DNA from: Gammaproteobacteria bacterium
Lineage (GTDB): Bacteria > Pseudomonadota > Gammaproteobacteria > SZUA-140
Direction: 5' to 3'
Assembly (NCBI GenBank): GCA_016712635.1
Contig: JADJQS010000006.1
Coordinates: 372,001 to 436,000 of the forward strand
Length of the DNA stretch: 64,000 nucleotides
The stretch's first letter is position 1, and each line of letters begins with the position of its first letter. Position numbers and translations under genes: made by a program. Below are positions 8,598 through 17,246 of the stretch, piece after piece. The notes under the pieces are model-generated. The model searched no databases. It was not told the origin of the DNA and worked only from the letters and a program-made list of their open reading frames with translations.

Positions 8598-9723
8598 TTA
8601 CAAATACTCGGCGCAAACAGACTTTGCATTCTGTTCGGCGGAGTAGCGGGTCTTTACGCGGTTTAGGGCGCCTCTAGTGATTCCGATTCGAGTTTTTGGA
8701 TTAGCCACGAGCTGCTGGATTGCACGTGCATAGCCCGCGGGACTGTGATCCTGGACCAAGAGGCCACAGCGGCCTTGGTCCAGCAGTTTTAGAATTCCGC
8801 CCACGGCGTGGGCGATGATGGGGGAGTTCCAATGCCATGGCTTCAAGCAGGATCATGGGCAGGCCCTCATGGTCCGAAGTCATTAGCAGTACATCGAGTT
8901 TCTGTAATTCCTCGTGGATGTTGTTGCAGTGACCCTCAAAATGCACGATTCGGTCCGTAGCGAGGTCACGGCTGAGCTGTTCGAGTTGTTCGCGCAGTGG
9001 ACCGTCTCCGAAAATGTGGAAGCTTGTTTTGAGATCCGGATAGTGATCGAGGATATAACGCGCCGTCTGGATAAAGAGGTCAACGCGCTTTACCGGGACC
9101 AGTCGGCCGGCGAAACCGACTTTCAGGTTTGCTGTCTGGGTGTCTGGAATAGTGTGCGTTTTATTGTTCCGTCGGTGAACAGACTCGAAGTCGATTCCGT
9201 TTTCAATGACACAGATCTTCTCTGCAGGGAAGGTTTTGCCTAGAATACCGGCCAGATCGTCCGAAACTGCAATGATCTTGCGCTGCAGGTAACGCCCACA
9301 AAACCAGTCGAGGAAGAAAATCAGGCGTTTCGGCAGTTGCTTCCAGGACGGTCTGTGCTCCGGTGCGCCATGAGCGGTTCGGAGTGAGGGAATTCTTCGG
9401 CAAATCCAAGCGGCTATACTGCCGAGAATGTTCTCTTTGAGGCGATGTGTATGGACAACCTCTGGCTTTACGTCCCGTATAGTGCGCACTAGCTGGCGCA
9501 GGATCTGGAGCCCATTCAACTGGGATTCGTCCAGAACGATGACTTCGATGCCCGTGGCGCGGAGTTGATGTTCTAGTTCACCGTGGTTGAGCAATACTAC
9601 GCTGATCGTGGTGCCCAGGCGTGTATGCAGTGATTTTGCGAGGGTAAATAGCTGTACCTCGGCGCCTGCCCAGAGGTCGCCGGAGGCGATATGCATGATT
9701 TTGCGATGGCAAACGTCGTTCAT
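8598..9723 (-). CDS. Family 4 glycosyltransferase, frameshifted
   Basis: Two overlapping frames together encode one GT4 enzyme of about 375 residues. The first part runs from 'KIMHIASGDLWAGAEVQLFTLA' through 'LKVGFAGRLVPVKRVDLFIQTA' to 'LPMILLEAMALEL'. The continuation 'PIIAHAVGGILKLLDQGRCGLLVQDH' is in another frame. The break is at 8820-8824, where five G stand on the plus strand and four would restore the frame. As written the protein would lose its last ~80 residues, including the end of the sugar-nucleotide-binding domain. Either a recent mutation or a homopolymer sequencing error; see also the uvrB break. Likely function: transfer of a sugar to the exopolysaccharide intermediate. Confidence 0.75.
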
Positions 9724-9747
9724 TACAGGGATTTCTAAGTTGGCCCT

Positions 9748-9942
9748 ATGTTACACTTTTTTATTAATTATGGCTCCAATAGGCTTGAATCATATTGGTT
9801 CTGGGCGGCGATCCACCATCGCGATGAAAAGATACGGAACATTGAGTATGAGAGCTTTGCTCGTCTGAGCAGGGAGCAGATCGATCGAATTAACCAGGTC
9901 GCCGGGGATATGATCGAGGCGTTCCAGTGCCCGAGATTATGA
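9748..9942 (+). CDS. Small unrecognised ORF, possibly a gene fragment
   Basis: 64 codons (ATG at 9748) between the divergent glycosyltransferase genes, AT-rich at the start. The product is hydrophilic after an aromatic stretch ('SYWFWAAIHHRDEKIR') and has 'LSREQIDRINQVAGDMIEAF', which reads like the C-terminal helix of a larger enzyme. I see no ribosome site and no family. Most likely the tail of a deleted gene, but a genuine small protein cannot be excluded. Confidence 0.25.
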   Translation: MLHFFINYGSNRLESYWFWAAIHHRDEKIRNIEYESFARLSREQIDRINQVAGDMIEAFQCPRL

Positions 9943-9978
9943 ATGGTTGCCGGATAACTGGTGTCGAGAAAATAAAAA

Positions 9979-11114
9979 ATGGAAAGTCTGTTTTATTTAT
10001 TCGCGCTGCTGTGTATTTACAGCTACTTTGTGTATCCCTTGATACTGAAATTGATACCCCGCAGGCGCACGCCGGCGTATCAGACCAGTAAGGAAGGCAG
10101 TCACCCCAGGTTGAGTCTCATCATTACCGCCCACAACGAAGAAGGGTGCATCCGCGAGAAGCTGGCCAACAGCCTGGGTATCGATTACCCGCGTGAACGA
10201 TTGGAAATCATCGTGGCCTCGGACTTTTCCGCCGATGCCACCGACGCCATCGTAGAGTCGTATAGGGATCAGGGGATTCGCCTGGTACGGGCCGACGAGC
10301 GCAAGGGCAAGGAATATGCGCAACTGTGCGCGATTCGCGCATCGCAGGGAGACATCCTGGTGTTTTCCGACGTTGCGACGCGCATCCCACCGAAGCTTTG
10401 CGGCTGCTTTCAGCCCGGTTTGCGAATCCGCAGGTGGGGGCGGTATCCAGCGAAGATCGATTCGTCAGCAATGACGGCAGTCTGGTCGGCGAGGGCGCCT
10501 ATGTCCAATATGAAATGTGGCTGCGGCGCCTGGAATCCGATCGGGCCGGTCTGGTGGGCCTGAGCGGTTCTTTTTTCGCCGCCCGCCGCGAGGTCTGCGA
10601 TGAGTGGGATATCTATTCGCCCAGTGATTTCAATACGGCGCTCAACTGCGTCAGAAAAGGTCTGGTCGCGATCAGCTGTCCAGATGTGGTCGGCATCTAC
10701 AAGGATGTCCAGGATCCCGCACTTGAGTACCGCAGGAAAATGCGCACGGTGATCCGCGGCATCACCGCCATAGTCCGACATCCGCGCGTGCTTAATCCTT
10801 TCGCCATGGGCCTGTTTGCCTTCCAGGTCTGGAGTCACAAGATCATGCGCTGGTGTGTGCCGTGGTTTATGCTTACTTTTGCGGTTTTGTCCCTGCTGCT
10901 CCAGGGCCAGGGCGCGATCTATACTTTGGCGCTTGTCGCCCAGCTGGGGTTTTACCTGCTGGCGCTGGCAGGGTGGCTGTCGGGCCAGATGCGGGAAAAT
11001 ACGCTGGTGAGGCTGGCATTATTCTTCGTTCAGACCAATCTGGCCCTCGCGCAGGCCACGCTGGCGTTTCTGTCTGGCACCCGCATGACCGTGTGGACGC
11101 CCTCCAGGCGCTAG
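9979..11114 (+). CDS. Membrane-bound family 2 glycosyltransferase, frameshifted
   Basis: Two frames encode one GT2 protein of about 378 residues. Part one has a membrane helix at the very N-terminus, then 'LSLIITAHNEEGCIREKL' and 'IIVASDFSADATDAIV'. Part two has 'ALRLLSARFANPQVGAVSSED', 'LSGSFFAARREV' and a C-terminal block of three or four helices. The break is near 10386-10388, where 'atcccaccgaa' lacks one base; an extra C would restore Ile-Pro-Thr-Glu-Ala. The domain order (helix, GT-A, helices) matches processive or lipid-linked sugar transferases of EPS clusters. It ends directly before the aminotransferase start (11115), so both are in one transcript. Confidence 0.75.
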
Positions 11115-12269
11115 ATGTTTTACCAGCTGCCACCCGCAGGTAATCCGATCCGTCTGCACGGCACCGATCAGCCGGAATCTGTCCTGCATTCCGTTTTCTC
11201 GCCCTATCAAGCTCAGTTTTTTGCCTCCGGCACGGCAGCGCTGGCCGCGGCCATTGTGGCGGCTGTCCGCTTGAAACAGGCAGACGAGCCGGAGGTCATT
11301 CTGCCCGCCTATGGTTGCCCGGATCTGGTAAGTGCGGTTGTTTTTGCCGGAGCGAAGCCGGTGCTGGTTGACCTGGTGGCGGATCGGCCCTGGTTGGATT
11401 TGCAGCAGTTGCCGGCAAAGATCAATTCCCGCACGGTTGCCATTGTGGCAGCCAGTCTGTTCGGAATCCCTGAGCGTATGACCGAGTTGCGCCCGCTGGC
11501 TGAACGGGCCGGTGTGGTATTGATCGAAGACGGCGCACAGCTTTTTCCCGGTAGCCAGGAATCCAACCTCTGGAAGGGTGATCTGGTGGTGCTCAGCTTC
11601 GGCCGGGGAAAACCGGTCAGCCTACTGGGTGGTGGAGCGGTGCTGTTTCGCGAGGATATGCTGGCTCGACTTCTGCCCCAAAGAGAGCTGCAACACTCCG
11701 GTGGCATGTACCGGCAGGCCGCTGTGTGGCTGCAGACGGCGCTCTATAACCTGATGATTGCTCCGAGGCTGTATTGGATACCACAGGCCATCCCATTCCT
11801 GCATCTGGGCGAAACCCGGTTTCAGCCTCTGCCTGCCATCGATACCATGGATCCGGTGAGATTGCGCCTGCTACCAAGTAACATCGCGGCCTACCGGGAT
11901 GGCGATATGGACGCGCAGAACGCCCTGGCGCGCATACTGACGGATCGGGACCCTGCGGATACAGGAGTGATCGACCTGCCGAGGGCGTGCCAGGTGCCGG
12001 GGAACCGCCGGCTATTGCGTTATCCGTTACTGGTTGAGGCGGAGCTAAGGGGCCGGCTCTACCAGGAACTGCGACGACAGGGGCTCGGCCCTTCGACAAT
12101 GTATCCCGCCACTTTGCCGGGCATTACGGGGATGAAGGCGCTGCTGGCGGGGCAGGGACGGTTCCCGGCGGCAGAGGACTTCGCCGCCCGCATCCTGACC
12201 TTGCCCACCCATCGCCGGGTAAGCGCCGGCGATATCGAGCAGATTCGTCAAGTCTTTGCCTTGCGCTGA
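11115..12269 (+). CDS. DegT/DnrJ/EryC1/StrS-type aminotransferase
   Basis: 384 residues. 'FASGTAALAAAIVAAV' (phosphate-binding loop), 'VILPAYGCPDLVSAVVFAGAKPVLVDL' and 'VVLIEDGAQLF' (Asp that holds the pyridine nitrogen) are DegT-family blocks. The Schiff-base lysine is probably Lys in 'LSFGRGKPVS'. These PLP enzymes transfer an amino group to a keto-sugar bound to a nucleotide. Here the variant belongs to the group found in PEP-CTERM/exopolysaccharide clusters, where the substrate is not established. The ATG follows the stop of the preceding glycosyltransferase with no gap. Confidence 0.75.
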   Translation: MFYQLPPAGNPIRLHGTDQPESVLHSVFSPYQAQFFASGTAALAAAIVAAVRLKQADEPEVILPAYGCPDLVSAVVFAGAKPVLVDLVADRPWLDLQQLPAKINSRTVAIVAASLFGIPERMTELRPLAERAGVVLIEDGAQLFPGSQESNLWKGDLVVLSFGRGKPVSLLGGGAVLFREDMLARLLPQRELQHSGGMYRQAAVWLQTALYNLMIAPRLYWIPQAIPFLHLGETRFQPLPAIDTMDPVRLRLLPSNIAAYRDGDMDAQNALARILTDRDPADTGVIDLPRACQVPGNRRLLRYPLLVEAELRGRLYQELRRQGLGPSTMYPATLPGITGMKALLAGQGRFPAAEDFAARILTLPTHRRVSAGDIEQIRQVFALR

Positions 12270-12342
12270 CCTTGCCAAGAAAGTCCGCGCTAATGTGATA
12301 GGATTTTCAGGATTTAAACCCTGCTTTGGGAGTGCGAGAAAA

Positions 12343-13035
12343 ATGAACCGCTATTTCAAGCGACTATTCGTCGGTTTGATGATCACCGGACTGGCTGGCT
12401 GTGTGACAACGCCACCCCACTTGCCGCCTCAGCCCGAAGGAGTTGCAACCCAGGGTCCCGGTACGCTGGACTCGCCGCCTCCTACTCAACCTGAAGGATT
12501 CGCAGCCCAGAATCCCGGTGTGCTGGTCGACGCTTACCTGATGGGTGTCGGAGACGTGGTCCAGATCAATGTCTGGAAAAATCCCGAGCTTTCCGTAAGC
12601 CAACCGATCCGGCCGGATGGAAAAATAGGCATGCCATTGATTGGCGATGTTATGGCGGCTGGCCGGAAGCCCGAGGAATTAGCCGCGGACATCAAGGAGA
12701 AACTGGCAACCTACATCAGGGAGCCGAATGTTACCGTTATGTTAACGAGCCTCCAGAGCCAGGAGTTCCTCTCCCGCATCCGGGTAACCGGGTCGGTAGT
12801 CAAGAATGTCTCGCTGACTTATCACCCGGGTATGACTGTGCTCGATGCGGTGCTGGAGGCGGGCGGTGTCGAACAGTACGCGGATAGCAACCGCACCAAG
12901 CTGCACAGGCGCGCCGCAAACGGAACCGAAACCTATGATATCCGGCTCAAAGACATTTTGGAGGGCGGCGATATGAGGACCAACATTCCGTTGATGCCAG
13001 GGGATATCATCACTGTGCCGGATCGCTCATTCTGA
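12343..13035 (+). CDS. Wza-like polysaccharide export lipoprotein
   Basis: 230 residues from the ATG at 12343 (GGGAG upstream). A lipobox 'LAGC' ends a short signal peptide, so the protein is lipid-anchored. Then comes a Pro/Gly/Gln linker with two imperfect copies of a 13-residue unit (QPEGVATQGPGTL and QPEGFAAQNPGVL). The Poly_export domain follows ('GVGDVVQINVWKNPELS', 'VRPDGKI'-like 'IRPDGKIGMPLIGDV'), then a SLBB-type domain ('GSVVKNVSLTYHPGMTVLDAVLEAGGV') ending 'PLMPGDIITVPDRSF'. It should form the outer-membrane or periplasmic channel for exopolysaccharide, like the export protein of XrtA/PEP-CTERM EPS loci. It is shorter than E. coli Wza (379) and lacks its C-terminal amphipathic helix. 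Confidence 0.85.
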   Translation: MNRYFKRLFVGLMITGLAGCVTTPPHLPPQPEGVATQGPGTLDSPPPTQPEGFAAQNPGVLVDAYLMGVGDVVQINVWKNPELSVSQPIRPDGKIGMPLIGDVMAAGRKPEELAADIKEKLATYIREPNVTVMLTSLQSQEFLSRIRVTGSVVKNVSLTYHPGMTVLDAVLEAGGVEQYADSNRTKLHRRAANGTETYDIRLKDILEGGDMRTNIPLMPGDIITVPDRSF

Positions 13036-13056
13036 CACCCCACACTAGGGGAGACC

Positions 13057-14380
13057 GTGTTCCGTAATGCATTAAGGCATTCACTTGCGGCAATGCTTTG
13101 CGGTATGTATTGCTATGCGCCCATCTCTTACGCGCTGGTAGTCGAACCCGGATTCGGCGCTGGCATGGAATACACCGATAATGCAGCGCTCACTCCGGAC
13201 GATGAACATCAGGACTTGATAGGCATCGGCTACATTAGCGCAAAAGTCCAGGAAACTACTGGCTCTGTTATTGGCACCGCCTCAACGGCACTCACTTATA
13301 ATCACTACACCCAGAATACCTTTGATGATGAATATAACTTCGATCTGAGTGCGAGTGGCACGTGGGAAATGTTAAGAGATCGGTTTATTTGGCAGCTGCA
13401 GGACTATTTTACTCAACGTCCGATCAATTCCCTCGGTCCAAACACTCCGGTTAACATCCAGGATACTAATACATTCTCCTTTGGGCCTAACATTCGTTTT
13501 GCCTTTCCGAATCAGCAAAAACTCAATGTGCGTGCCCTTTACCGGAACTTCTATTATGAGAATTCCGATACTGACAATCAGCAATATGCTTTGCAGGCCT
13601 TTTGGCTCAATCAAAAGTACCGGGCCCTGGACATAGGTCTGGACGGGGATGTAACGAGAGTCGTCTATGACCAGGAGCAGCGTTACCCGAGCTATACAAT
13701 CAATAACCTTCATCTGGTCCTTTCAAGTCAACGCGTCCGCTCGAACTACATCACGCTTAACCTGGGGGCAACTTTTATTGACAGGGGGACAAGTTGACAA
13801 CTATCAGTACTTTACAGGTTATCTGAGCTGGCTGGTTGATTTGACGAAGCGCTCGACTGTGCGGACACATATTGGATCTGACCTGAGGGATAGCAGTACC
13901 GGTTTATTGAATGCGTCGACCACTCCCGGGGATGGCAGTTTTTCCGATGAACAAATATCAGGAGATGTGCTTCATGACAGCACGATAAGAGTCACCTATG
14001 CAAGGCAGGGTTCGACGCTCAATTCCAATATATGGGGGGCGTTGAGTAAACTCGACTATATGGAGTCGCCACGAGACAGTGACAAAGCAATATTTGGCGT
14101 CGATCTGGATTATCCAATTTCCGCGATGCTCTCCGTCGGCGTCTACGGGAATTATAACTATGAGAAGGAAATCGAAATCAACCAGACGGACAAGCGCTAC
14201 ACGATTGGCGGCAAGCTTGGCTACCACCTGTCACGCAAACTGCAAAGTGTTCTGGATATTCGCTACCGGCAAAAGGACAGCACGCAGAGCGTGAATGAGT
14301 ATACCGAAATGAGCGTGCTAATTAACCTGGTCTATGGGTTTGGCGAGATCCATCGTCTGAGCCGGGACGACAGTTTTTGA
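13057..14380 (+). CDS. EPS-associated outer-membrane beta-barrel (PEP-CTERM-associated type), frameshifted
   Basis: GTG start at 13057 after 'aggggaga'. A signal peptide ends near 'YALVVEPGFGAG', followed by alternating aromatic beta-strand patterns ('YTDNAALTPDDEHQDLIG', 'YNHYTQNTFDDEYNF') typical of the outer-membrane proteins that accompany exosortase/EPS clusters. The frame breaks at 13784-13788, where five G interrupt; four G would give 'DRGDKLDNYQYFTGYLSW' and continue to 'YGFGEIHRLSRDDSF'. The full product would be about 440 residues, ending in Phe as barrels do. It follows the export lipoprotein by 21 bases. Role inferred: part of the EPS secretion machinery or its surface attachment. 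Confidence 0.7.
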
Positions 14381-14390
14381 CAATCTTTGA

Positions 14391-14519
14391 CCTGGGGTTT
14401 CGGTAGGTGGATTTTCCTTTGCCTCCGGGATCCCCGAGCCCGCTACCTACGTCATGATACGAGTGGGTCTTGCGCTGATGGGCTGGATTCGGCGGCGCAG
14501 GAAGCTACAAGCTGAGTAA
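14391..14519 (+). pseudogene. Remnant of a PEP-CTERM protein: C-terminal sorting signal only
   Basis: A start-less frame that follows an in-frame TGA ends with Ser-Gly-Ile-Pro-Glu-Pro-Ala-Thr-Tyr, then a hydrophobic stretch ('VGLALMGW') and an Arg-rich tail (RRRRK), then stop at 14519. This is the tripartite PEP-CTERM signal recognised by exosortase: PEP motif, membrane helix, basic tail. Upstream 'VSVGGFSFAS' also fits the usual end of such proteins. The rest of the gene is gone. It sits 11 bases after the EPS barrel, as expected for a PEP-CTERM-associated locus. Confidence 0.6.
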
Positions 14520-14543
14520 CATGTATCTGCATTCATATAAATC

Positions 14544-14562
14544 CCGCCTCGGCGGAGTTTTT
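14544..14562 (+). terminator. Weak rho-independent terminator-like hairpin
   Basis: A GC-rich short stem (CCGC...GCGG) is followed by a run of five T. It lies after the EPS operon and the PEP-CTERM remnant. The stem is short, so efficiency is doubtful. Confidence 0.35.
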
Positions 14563-15066
14563 GTTTGTGTCGTGAATGTCACCTTTTAACCAGGGGTAGC
14601 CCCCGACCCAAACCGGACATTCAAGTGCATGTGTGTCGCCGCGATCAGGATTTGCTAGGAGACATCCGAGTCAACCATTGCACCTTACGCTGGGGACAAC
14701 TATGGAGCCATAGTTTGCCCTCCATGGCCACATCGATACTTACTCATGAGTACGACGGCAAAGCACAGTCGCGCTCAATAGGCTGAGGTCGTACCGGTTG
14801 AATTATCCATTCGCATTGAATTTGATTGCCACGCACCTTGGAATGCTCAATCTTGTCAGCGAAAAGCCGCCTGGGGAGCCAGGTTGCTTCTACCATAGTC
14901 AGAGCGGAAACTTTGTCCCGGCCAGCGCATTGTCGACGCAGCTTACCAGGGCATGGCGTTCGCCTGTTAATGTATCCTTAAGCTAGTCGGGGGAACTGCC
15001 CGAATCTGCGCAGCGTCATACAGGCATGGAGTTCACATACCTGCCATGTGATTGCGAGACGCTGCG
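14563..15066. other. Intergenic, no gene recognised
   Basis: About 500 bases between the EPS locus and the TolA-like gene. Short open frames exist on the plus strand (for example 14798-14986), but none has a ribosome site, coding-like composition or a recognisable product. Possibly decayed DNA. Confidence 0.4.
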
Positions 15067-15984
15067 ATGATACGCACGGTCCTTGGACTCGGGTGCGTCA
15101 TCCTCGGCTGTATACCAGCGCTGGCGGACTGGGAAGCGGGAAATCCCGAGCTTACTGTAACCCCTCTGTCCGGCCCGGCGGTCGGCACGACCGATCCGCG
15201 CGGCAACAGCTTCCTGCTGCAGAAAGATCCCGCGGGGACTATCGTCGGAATCCTGATGCTCAATGCATTCCTGCCTGAGCCCGACCCGATTGGCGGCGCG
15301 ACCCCGGTTTTATTCAGCATCGACGGCAAGGAGGCGCAGGCAATCAGGGAGGGCAAGTGGGAGCGGGCGGATTTGTACCGGAAGCTGGTCTTTAGCGTCA
15401 ACGGTGCGCTGGAAGCCGGCCTAAGCGAGTCGTTCATTGATATCCTGGAAGGGGCGCGGATTACATTCAAGTATCCTGCGGGATCGATCGGCTATGAGTC
15501 AGTGAGCTTTTCGCTGAGAGATTCGGGCGGCGTGCTTGCGCGCACTCTGGGTATCGAGACGCCGATCGATCATGACAGGGAGAGGGGGTTGCGCGAGGCC
15601 CGATCACGCGTGATAGAGGAGCAAAGGGCGCTGCTGCTGACCCCGGTCGATCCCGCGGTGGAAGAGGCGCGCCGCGCCCTGATCGGTCGTCAACTGGAGC
15701 TGATCCGGGCGCGTGTGCTGGACCGCTGGATGCGCCCGGCACGTTGGTCAGGGCTGAGATGTACACTCCGGATCACGCTGATGTCTACCGGTAATGTGCT
15801 GCATGTGGCGGTAATCAAAGGCAGCGGCGATGCTGATTTCGACGCCTCCATGGCGGCAGCGGTACGAGACGCCTCACCGCTGCCATTGCCTGCAGACAAG
15901 GCCCTGTTCGGATCCTTTCAACTATTGGAAATGGTATTTGAGCCTGCTGACGAAGGGGGTGACCGCCTATTCTCGCAAACCTGA
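15067..15984 (+). CDS. Exported protein with TolA/TonB-type C-terminal domain
   Basis: 305 residues from the ATG at 15067, which puts a signal peptide (to 'GCIPALA') at the N-terminus; an ATG at 15052 is an alternative. Residues ~195-295 ('RVLDRWMRPARWSGLRCTLRITLMSTGNVLHVAVIKGSGDADFDASMAAAVRDASPLPLP' region) match the C-terminal domain of TolA, which in the Tol-Pal system contacts TolB and colicins. Unlike TolA there is no long helical linker and no clear membrane anchor. The first half has charged and Pro/Gly segments of unknown fold. It stands alone, not next to tol genes. A periplasmic envelope role is likely; the partner is unknown. Confidence 0.55.
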   Translation: MIRTVLGLGCVILGCIPALADWEAGNPELTVTPLSGPAVGTTDPRGNSFLLQKDPAGTIVGILMLNAFLPEPDPIGGATPVLFSIDGKEAQAIREGKWERADLYRKLVFSVNGALEAGLSESFIDILEGARITFKYPAGSIGYESVSFSLRDSGGVLARTLGIETPIDHDRERGLREARSRVIEEQRALLLTPVDPAVEEARRALIGRQLELIRARVLDRWMRPARWSGLRCTLRITLMSTGNVLHVAVIKGSGDADFDASMAAAVRDASPLPLPADKALFGSFQLLEMVFEPADEGGDRLFSQT

Positions 15985-16076
15985 CGGCGGTGTGTGGCAT
16001 GCCGCCGCGATATGGTTTAATGACAAGATAGCTTACGTCGTCCCGCCAATATCGAGCGCGTCAAGGTATTACTGCC

Positions 16077-16742
16077 ATGGAACCGGGATTAACTTCGCTC
16101 GATTCGATCAGATCCATATGCGCAGCGGACTTTGCGCCCCTGCTGGAGCCGTTCGACCGCCGCGCGCTCGACGATGACCCCGGCGTGGTGTTCGGACTGT
16201 GGTCCGATTTCCGTCTCGCCTATATCAACGCGGCATGGTTTCGCTTCGCGGCTGAGAACGGCGGAGAACCCGCGATCTCGACCCGCTGGCCGCTGGGCAG
16301 TTCCATCATGAGCGCCGTGCCGGCCGTCTTGCGCACGTATTACCACGATCTCTATGCCCGGTCGAATGCCCCGGATCCGCGGATCCCGGCGCCGCTTTCC
16401 CACGAATATGATTGCTCCAGCGCCGGGATGTATCGGCGCTACGTGATGCAGGTCTACGCGCTCGAACATGGCAAGGGGTTTCTGGTTGTGAACTCTTTGC
16501 TGATCGAGCGGGCGCATGATCCGCTCGCCGCAGTGCCGGCGCCGCGGGAGGAAGACTATCGGGACGAGAACGGATTGTTATGCCAGTGCAGCCATTGCCG
16601 CCGCTACCGCTGCGTGCAGGTGGCCGAGCGCTGGGACTGGATTCCGGCGTGGGTGAAGCGGCAACCGGCGAGGACCAGCCACGGCCTGTGCCGTATCTGT
16701 TTTGATTACTACTACCCCAAGCACGCTCCCCGCGTGCGATGA
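16077..16742 (+). CDS. PAS-like protein with C-terminal cysteine cluster
   Basis: 221 residues. 'DDDPGVVFGLWSDFRLAYINAAWFRFAAENGG' resembles a PAS sensor core. The C-terminal ~60 residues contain 'LCQCSHCRRYRCVQ', then Trp and Pro residues and 'TSHGLCRICFDYYYPKH'. This is the Cys-x2-Cys ... His-Gly-x-Cys-x2-Cys ... Tyr-Pro pattern often seen as a small zinc- or metal-binding tail on PAS and response-regulator proteins. There is no kinase, GGDEF or DNA-binding domain, so it may sense and pass the signal by protein contact. Its function is not known. Confidence 0.5.
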   Translation: MEPGLTSLDSIRSICAADFAPLLEPFDRRALDDDPGVVFGLWSDFRLAYINAAWFRFAAENGGEPAISTRWPLGSSIMSAVPAVLRTYYHDLYARSNAPDPRIPAPLSHEYDCSSAGMYRRYVMQVYALEHGKGFLVVNSLLIERAHDPLAAVPAPREEDYRDENGLLCQCSHCRRYRCVQVAERWDWIPAWVKRQPARTSHGLCRICFDYYYPKHAPRVR

Positions 16743-17026
16743 GGACAGGCCGTCGGGCGTGGTTGCGGCGGAGGCATGATAATTGCTGTCTTGTCGCAGT
16801 GCGCCGGTTTTCCGTCGCCGGTTGGCGGTCACTTCCGGTCGCGACACGCGGGCTAAGCCCTTATTTTTAAGCAGGGATTCAGTCAGCACCTCAGGCGAAT
16901 TAATGCTTAAGTTGTACCCGGCGTGGTCGAAACAAGTGTGATCCGTCATGCCTGTGTCATGTGTGCCGGCTAATGTAGACCGTATCTAAACAATAACCAA
17001 GAACGAATGCGCGTCACGGGGTCACT

Positions 17027-17236
17027 ATGGAATTGGAACTGATCAAGACGCGGGGACGCAGCCTCGGACTGAACGAGTACGTCCTGCACAGCTCCAAGCG
17101 GACTTTGATCCAGGCTATCCAGAAGGCCGAAGGCCGCAAGACCTGTTTCCTGAGCGAAGATCGCTTTCAGTGCCGCAATTGCGGTTGCGAGTGGCGTGTT
17201 GACTGCCAGAAACTGACCGCGGCCTGGCGGCGGTAA
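17027..17236 (+). CDS. Small SAP-like/zinc-ribbon-like protein
   Basis: 69 residues, ATG at 17027. The N-terminal half ('LGLNEYVLHSSKRTLIQAIQKAEGRKTCF') looks like a SAP helix-extension-helix DNA-binding motif. The C-terminal half has four further-spaced Cys ('CRNCGCEWRVDC'), as in the family of short SAP proteins whose 'Q.AEG...CF...C...C.WR.DC' pattern I recognise from other proteobacteria. Role unknown, possibly nucleic-acid binding. It converges on the aminotransferase gene with a 10-base gap. Confidence 0.5.
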   Translation: MELELIKTRGRSLGLNEYVLHSSKRTLIQAIQKAEGRKTCFLSEDRFQCRNCGCEWRVDCQKLTAAWRR

Positions 17237-17246
17237 CAGATACTCC

